This document shows positions 61,095 to 64,000 of a stretch of 64,000 nucleotides of DNA, piece after piece. Each line of letters begins with the position of its first letter. The stretch's first letter is position 1. The notes beneath the pieces were generated by a model. That model did no database searches. It saw nothing but the letters and a program-made list of their open reading frames with translations, and was not told the DNA's origin. This DNA is from Cryptomeria japonica (Eukaryota; Streptophyta; Pinopsida; Cupressales; Cupressaceae): contig NC_081413.1 of assembly GCF_030272615.1 (NCBI RefSeq), forward strand, positions 336,016,302 through 336,080,301, written 5' to 3'. A program made the position numbers and the translations under genes.

Positions 61095-64000
61095 CTGAGT
61101 ATTAGAAAGCTGTCAGTGATAGAGCACCTATATCAGTAACACGTACTTCAAGCAAGGGAAAGCAAATGAATATTATCAATGTCTAACAAAGAATAAAAGA
61201 ATTGGCACAGAATCGGAAAGAATAATATAAAATGACTGGTTTGTTTATTAGCAGACCTGGTAGGGTTGGAAACCAACATGAATAGCTTTGATAGACAGTT
61301 TTTAATGCTACATTGAGCTGTTCAATGGAGGGGGCTTCTTAAACAATAAAGGTGGATTTTTTAAGAAAATTTTAAAACTGTTGGTCTCATGAATTTTGAA
61401 TTTTGTAGTGGAGTTCAGCTTAAAAATTTGAACTCCAAAATTTATGGAAGTTGGTAGTCTCTATGTACAATGATAAAACAAGTAAAAAAATTCAATTTTC
61501 TTTGCAAAACATATTTTTTATGGAAATCTAAACTTAAATGTTTGACAAGTGGCACAAAACATTCATAAGCTGGTAGAGCAATTTCTAGCCCCCCTCCATT
61601 TTCACTGGCTCAAATATGCAGGCCTAAAAAGTAGCTTCTATATTTTTTAGGAAAAGATTCCAAATAATCCTGTAGCACAAAAAAAATTCTTCATGAAACA
61701 TCCTCTTCCTAAAAAATAGAAGCTCAAGCTCCCTCATGAGACCACACCCTTATGTGGAATTGTGTATGGTAAAAAGGCCTCTAAAACATTAAGCATAACA
61801 ATGTAGAAAAAATTGTAACACCTAGGTGAAGGGGCCATGTTTTTCGATTATATATTAAACAAATGATAATTAAAAGTTCAATAATATATTTAAAATATAT
61901 TAATAGTTGTCCACTTATATTCTCATAGTTAAAATTTTAATATTTAATTTTAAAAGTTGTGCAATTTTATTGGTACCCCTATGCATAACTACTTGATCAT
62001 TTGTGCATAAGTATTTGTAAAAATAGTTATTTGAGGAAAATGTATAGATTATTATAGGAATATGTATTGGATTAGATGTGCAAATTTTTGAGATGGTTGT
62101 AGTGCATGTTTATGGAGGCATCTTTAAAGAGGTATCGAGCAACACTTCTAAATGACCATTTTTTTCCCTTGTGTACATAACAAATACCATAGTGTTCGTC
62201 TTGACTACCCAAAAACTAGAACAATAACTCTAAACAATTATGTCACATACGAAAACATTAAAAAAAATCGTCAAAATCCAATATATCAACGACTACTAGT
62301 ACCCTTACCTTACAAACATTTAGGTTGTGTCATTATTGTTGCAAATAAAATCAAGGTTGTCTTTTTGTCTTTGGTATTGTTACGCTCCATTTCAAAACAG
62401 TTATTGTTTGAGGAAAGAACTTGAACTAATATGGCTCATTATAGTTTTTGCATGGTATTATCACAAGCTAGGTTACCGATCTTAATACTAATTTGGATTG
62501 TTAGCAACAACAAAAAAATGAGAGTTAAGTTTATTTTGGGTTCACATATTTACAATCTAAAATAAAAAGTATTAGACCTTATATACATATTTTTACTATT
62601 TTTAATGAATAGTAGTATTTTTATGTCATATATAAAATTAATATAATAAAAAAACTATTTATAAAATTGATATCAATATATTATTAATTTTAAAAATTAA
62701 TTAACATACATTATAGCTATTTATTTGTTATCATCAATGGAATAATAATAATTTATTTACATACATTTCTATCATTAAAAATAAACATTATTTCCTCTTG
62801 CAGGAAGTGAGCTCTTCGATATCCTTTATGTTTAGATATCTTTCCTGTTCGGATCGTGGGATACTATTTACAACAATCATGTGCACATATGCGGTTCAGA
62901 TAGCAAGCTGCAATGGTATTATGGCCTAGAATGTTGCGCTTTTTATAGCACTACAAAAGTTCACATTCACTCAACAATTGATTGGAACAGTAGGATTTGT
63001 CTTCCTGCAGGGTTTTTGTTTGCGTCTGTGTTTCTGCCTACAAGTTTAAGGTTTTCTTTTACTCGTTCTGCCTCATACAGACGCAAGCATAAACTTCTTG
63101 CTCATGAATGTACTCAAACAAAAAAGACAATAGATTTTCAAATATTTTAAAGGCTATTTACAGAGGAAAACTTGCAGGTTCGTTCCAACAATAGAGAAAT
63201 GTGGGGAAACTTGTGACGGGTTCGCCCAACTTCGTCCTGAACGAACTCACAGAGAATTACCAAACCCTGCCTGCATTCCCCACTGAACCGAGACCGAAAC
63301 TGGATCCAGGCTAGATTAAAACTAATCCAGTAACTTAGATCACAAGTAGTGAAAGAGAGGATTGCATTTAATGGGCATGTGAAATCTCTTAGGAATTTAG
63401 GTTACTCTCGGATTGAAATCTCTTGTGAAAGCTTGGATTGGATGGTAAGGAGCAATGTTGGTGGATTGAACCCCTCTCATAAAACTTTTAAGTGTATTGG
63501 CAAGCAAATGTTAGATTATCATTCTAATTATGCAATTAAGTGATTAGCACCACATAAAAAATGTCTAATTTCTGCCTGTTTACTGTTGTCATATTAGTTT
63601 TGTTCTTTGGTAAAAAACTCTGCGCTATGGAGTTGCGATCATTTGAATTATGTCAAACATAGATCAGCATTATGGAAGTTGATACGCTATTTCTGGGAAT
63701 TTGAATGACATTAGTAATATTCTCCTAACCAATTCTATATTTTCACTTTTTTACTTAATTGATTGAAGAGAAGGCTGTAAAACATTTTTAGCCATAAACG
63801 TTTAAGTTCTTGATACCCTCTAAAAGGTCTTCAACTAACTATTGATCAAATGCGAAAGAACACGCACATCAAAAACATAAAATATTTTTAAGGCAATTAA
63901 ACATTGAAGAGTTGGCAAAATGCTCTTTTAGAGGCCCTATAGATCTGTAATCCCTTTTTATAGAAGACTAGCGAAATAAAGGCTCCTGCTCTGTGCGAAG
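61095..64000. other. Probable 5' intron or upstream region of the BPP-like gene
   Basis: AT-rich, with no recognisable exon on either strand. The acceptor at 61095 implies an intron of at least 2.9 kb if the first exon is outside the window. Plus-strand ORFs at 62152-62424, 62881-63150 and 63349-63543 have no motif I know. Part of this stretch may be old transposon. Confidence 0.4.

Noticed and set aside
62152..63543. Possible exons at the right end
   Set aside because: Three plus-strand ORFs have no motif, no supporting splice pattern and lie opposite to the BPP-like gene.

Overview
This window looks like repeat-dominated nuclear DNA from a large plant genome. The retrotransposon lineages (Ty1/copia, a chromodomain Ty3/gypsy, Tat/Athila-like gypsy, LINEs), the very long LTRs and one plant-type host gene all fit this. 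A gymnosperm is my best guess, with low confidence. I see no bacterial genes, operons, CRISPR array, rRNA or convincing functional tRNA gene. All identities are from reading the sequence and recalling families; no database search was run.

Layout. 1-3055 is the end of a long LTR (family 1) with a GC-rich block at 130-365. 3282-5600 is a decayed Ty3/gypsy protease/pol remnant, split by a 505-bp solo LTR (3889-4393, TSD AAGAA). 6428-7465 is a Ty1/copia reverse-transcriptase remnant. 8640-9048 is another family-1 fragment. 9049-16741 is a nearly complete Ty3/gypsy chromovirus on the minus strand with two 1.5-kb LTRs, PBS, gag, protease, RT, RNase H, integrase and chromodomain, broken by stops and frameshifts. 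16742-19780 is unassigned old repeat. 19780-22965 is an unusual repeat-rich unit cut by a family-1 solo LTR (20469-21593, TSD CCACC). 23865-28163 is a 4.3-kb family-1 solo LTR (TSD TAATG). 29061 may be the start of another LTR. About 30150-33950 is a 5'-truncated L1-type LINE on the minus strand.

34304-47300 holds a 58-bp tandem repeat into which a Ty1/copia element (34526-47206) inserted. The integrase of that copia was later cut by a 5488-bp solo LTR (38443-43930, TSD CTGCG). 47776 to about 53985 is an LTR element with a decayed, unrecognised reading frame. 54287-55700 is a decayed gypsy gag. 56923-57310 is a copia-type solo LTR (TSD CAAGG). 58178-59080 is the 3' end of a LINE with an A-rich tail.

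The one good host gene is at 59427-61094 on the minus strand: the two 3' exons of a Ser/Pro/Thr-rich basic protein resembling the plant BPP (basic proline-rich, microtubule-associated) family. Its 5' exon is probably beyond the right edge.

The transposons do not act together as a system. They form a record of nested insertions, and the target-site duplications let several be reconstructed to the base. The most notable points are five TSD-bounded solo LTRs (two of them over 4 kb), the exact 58-bp repeat unit restored by removing the copia, a dispersed GGGTTTT...GGCTCCC...AACC motif, and the unrecognised frame of the third LTR element. I found no clear evidence of a previously undescribed functional system.
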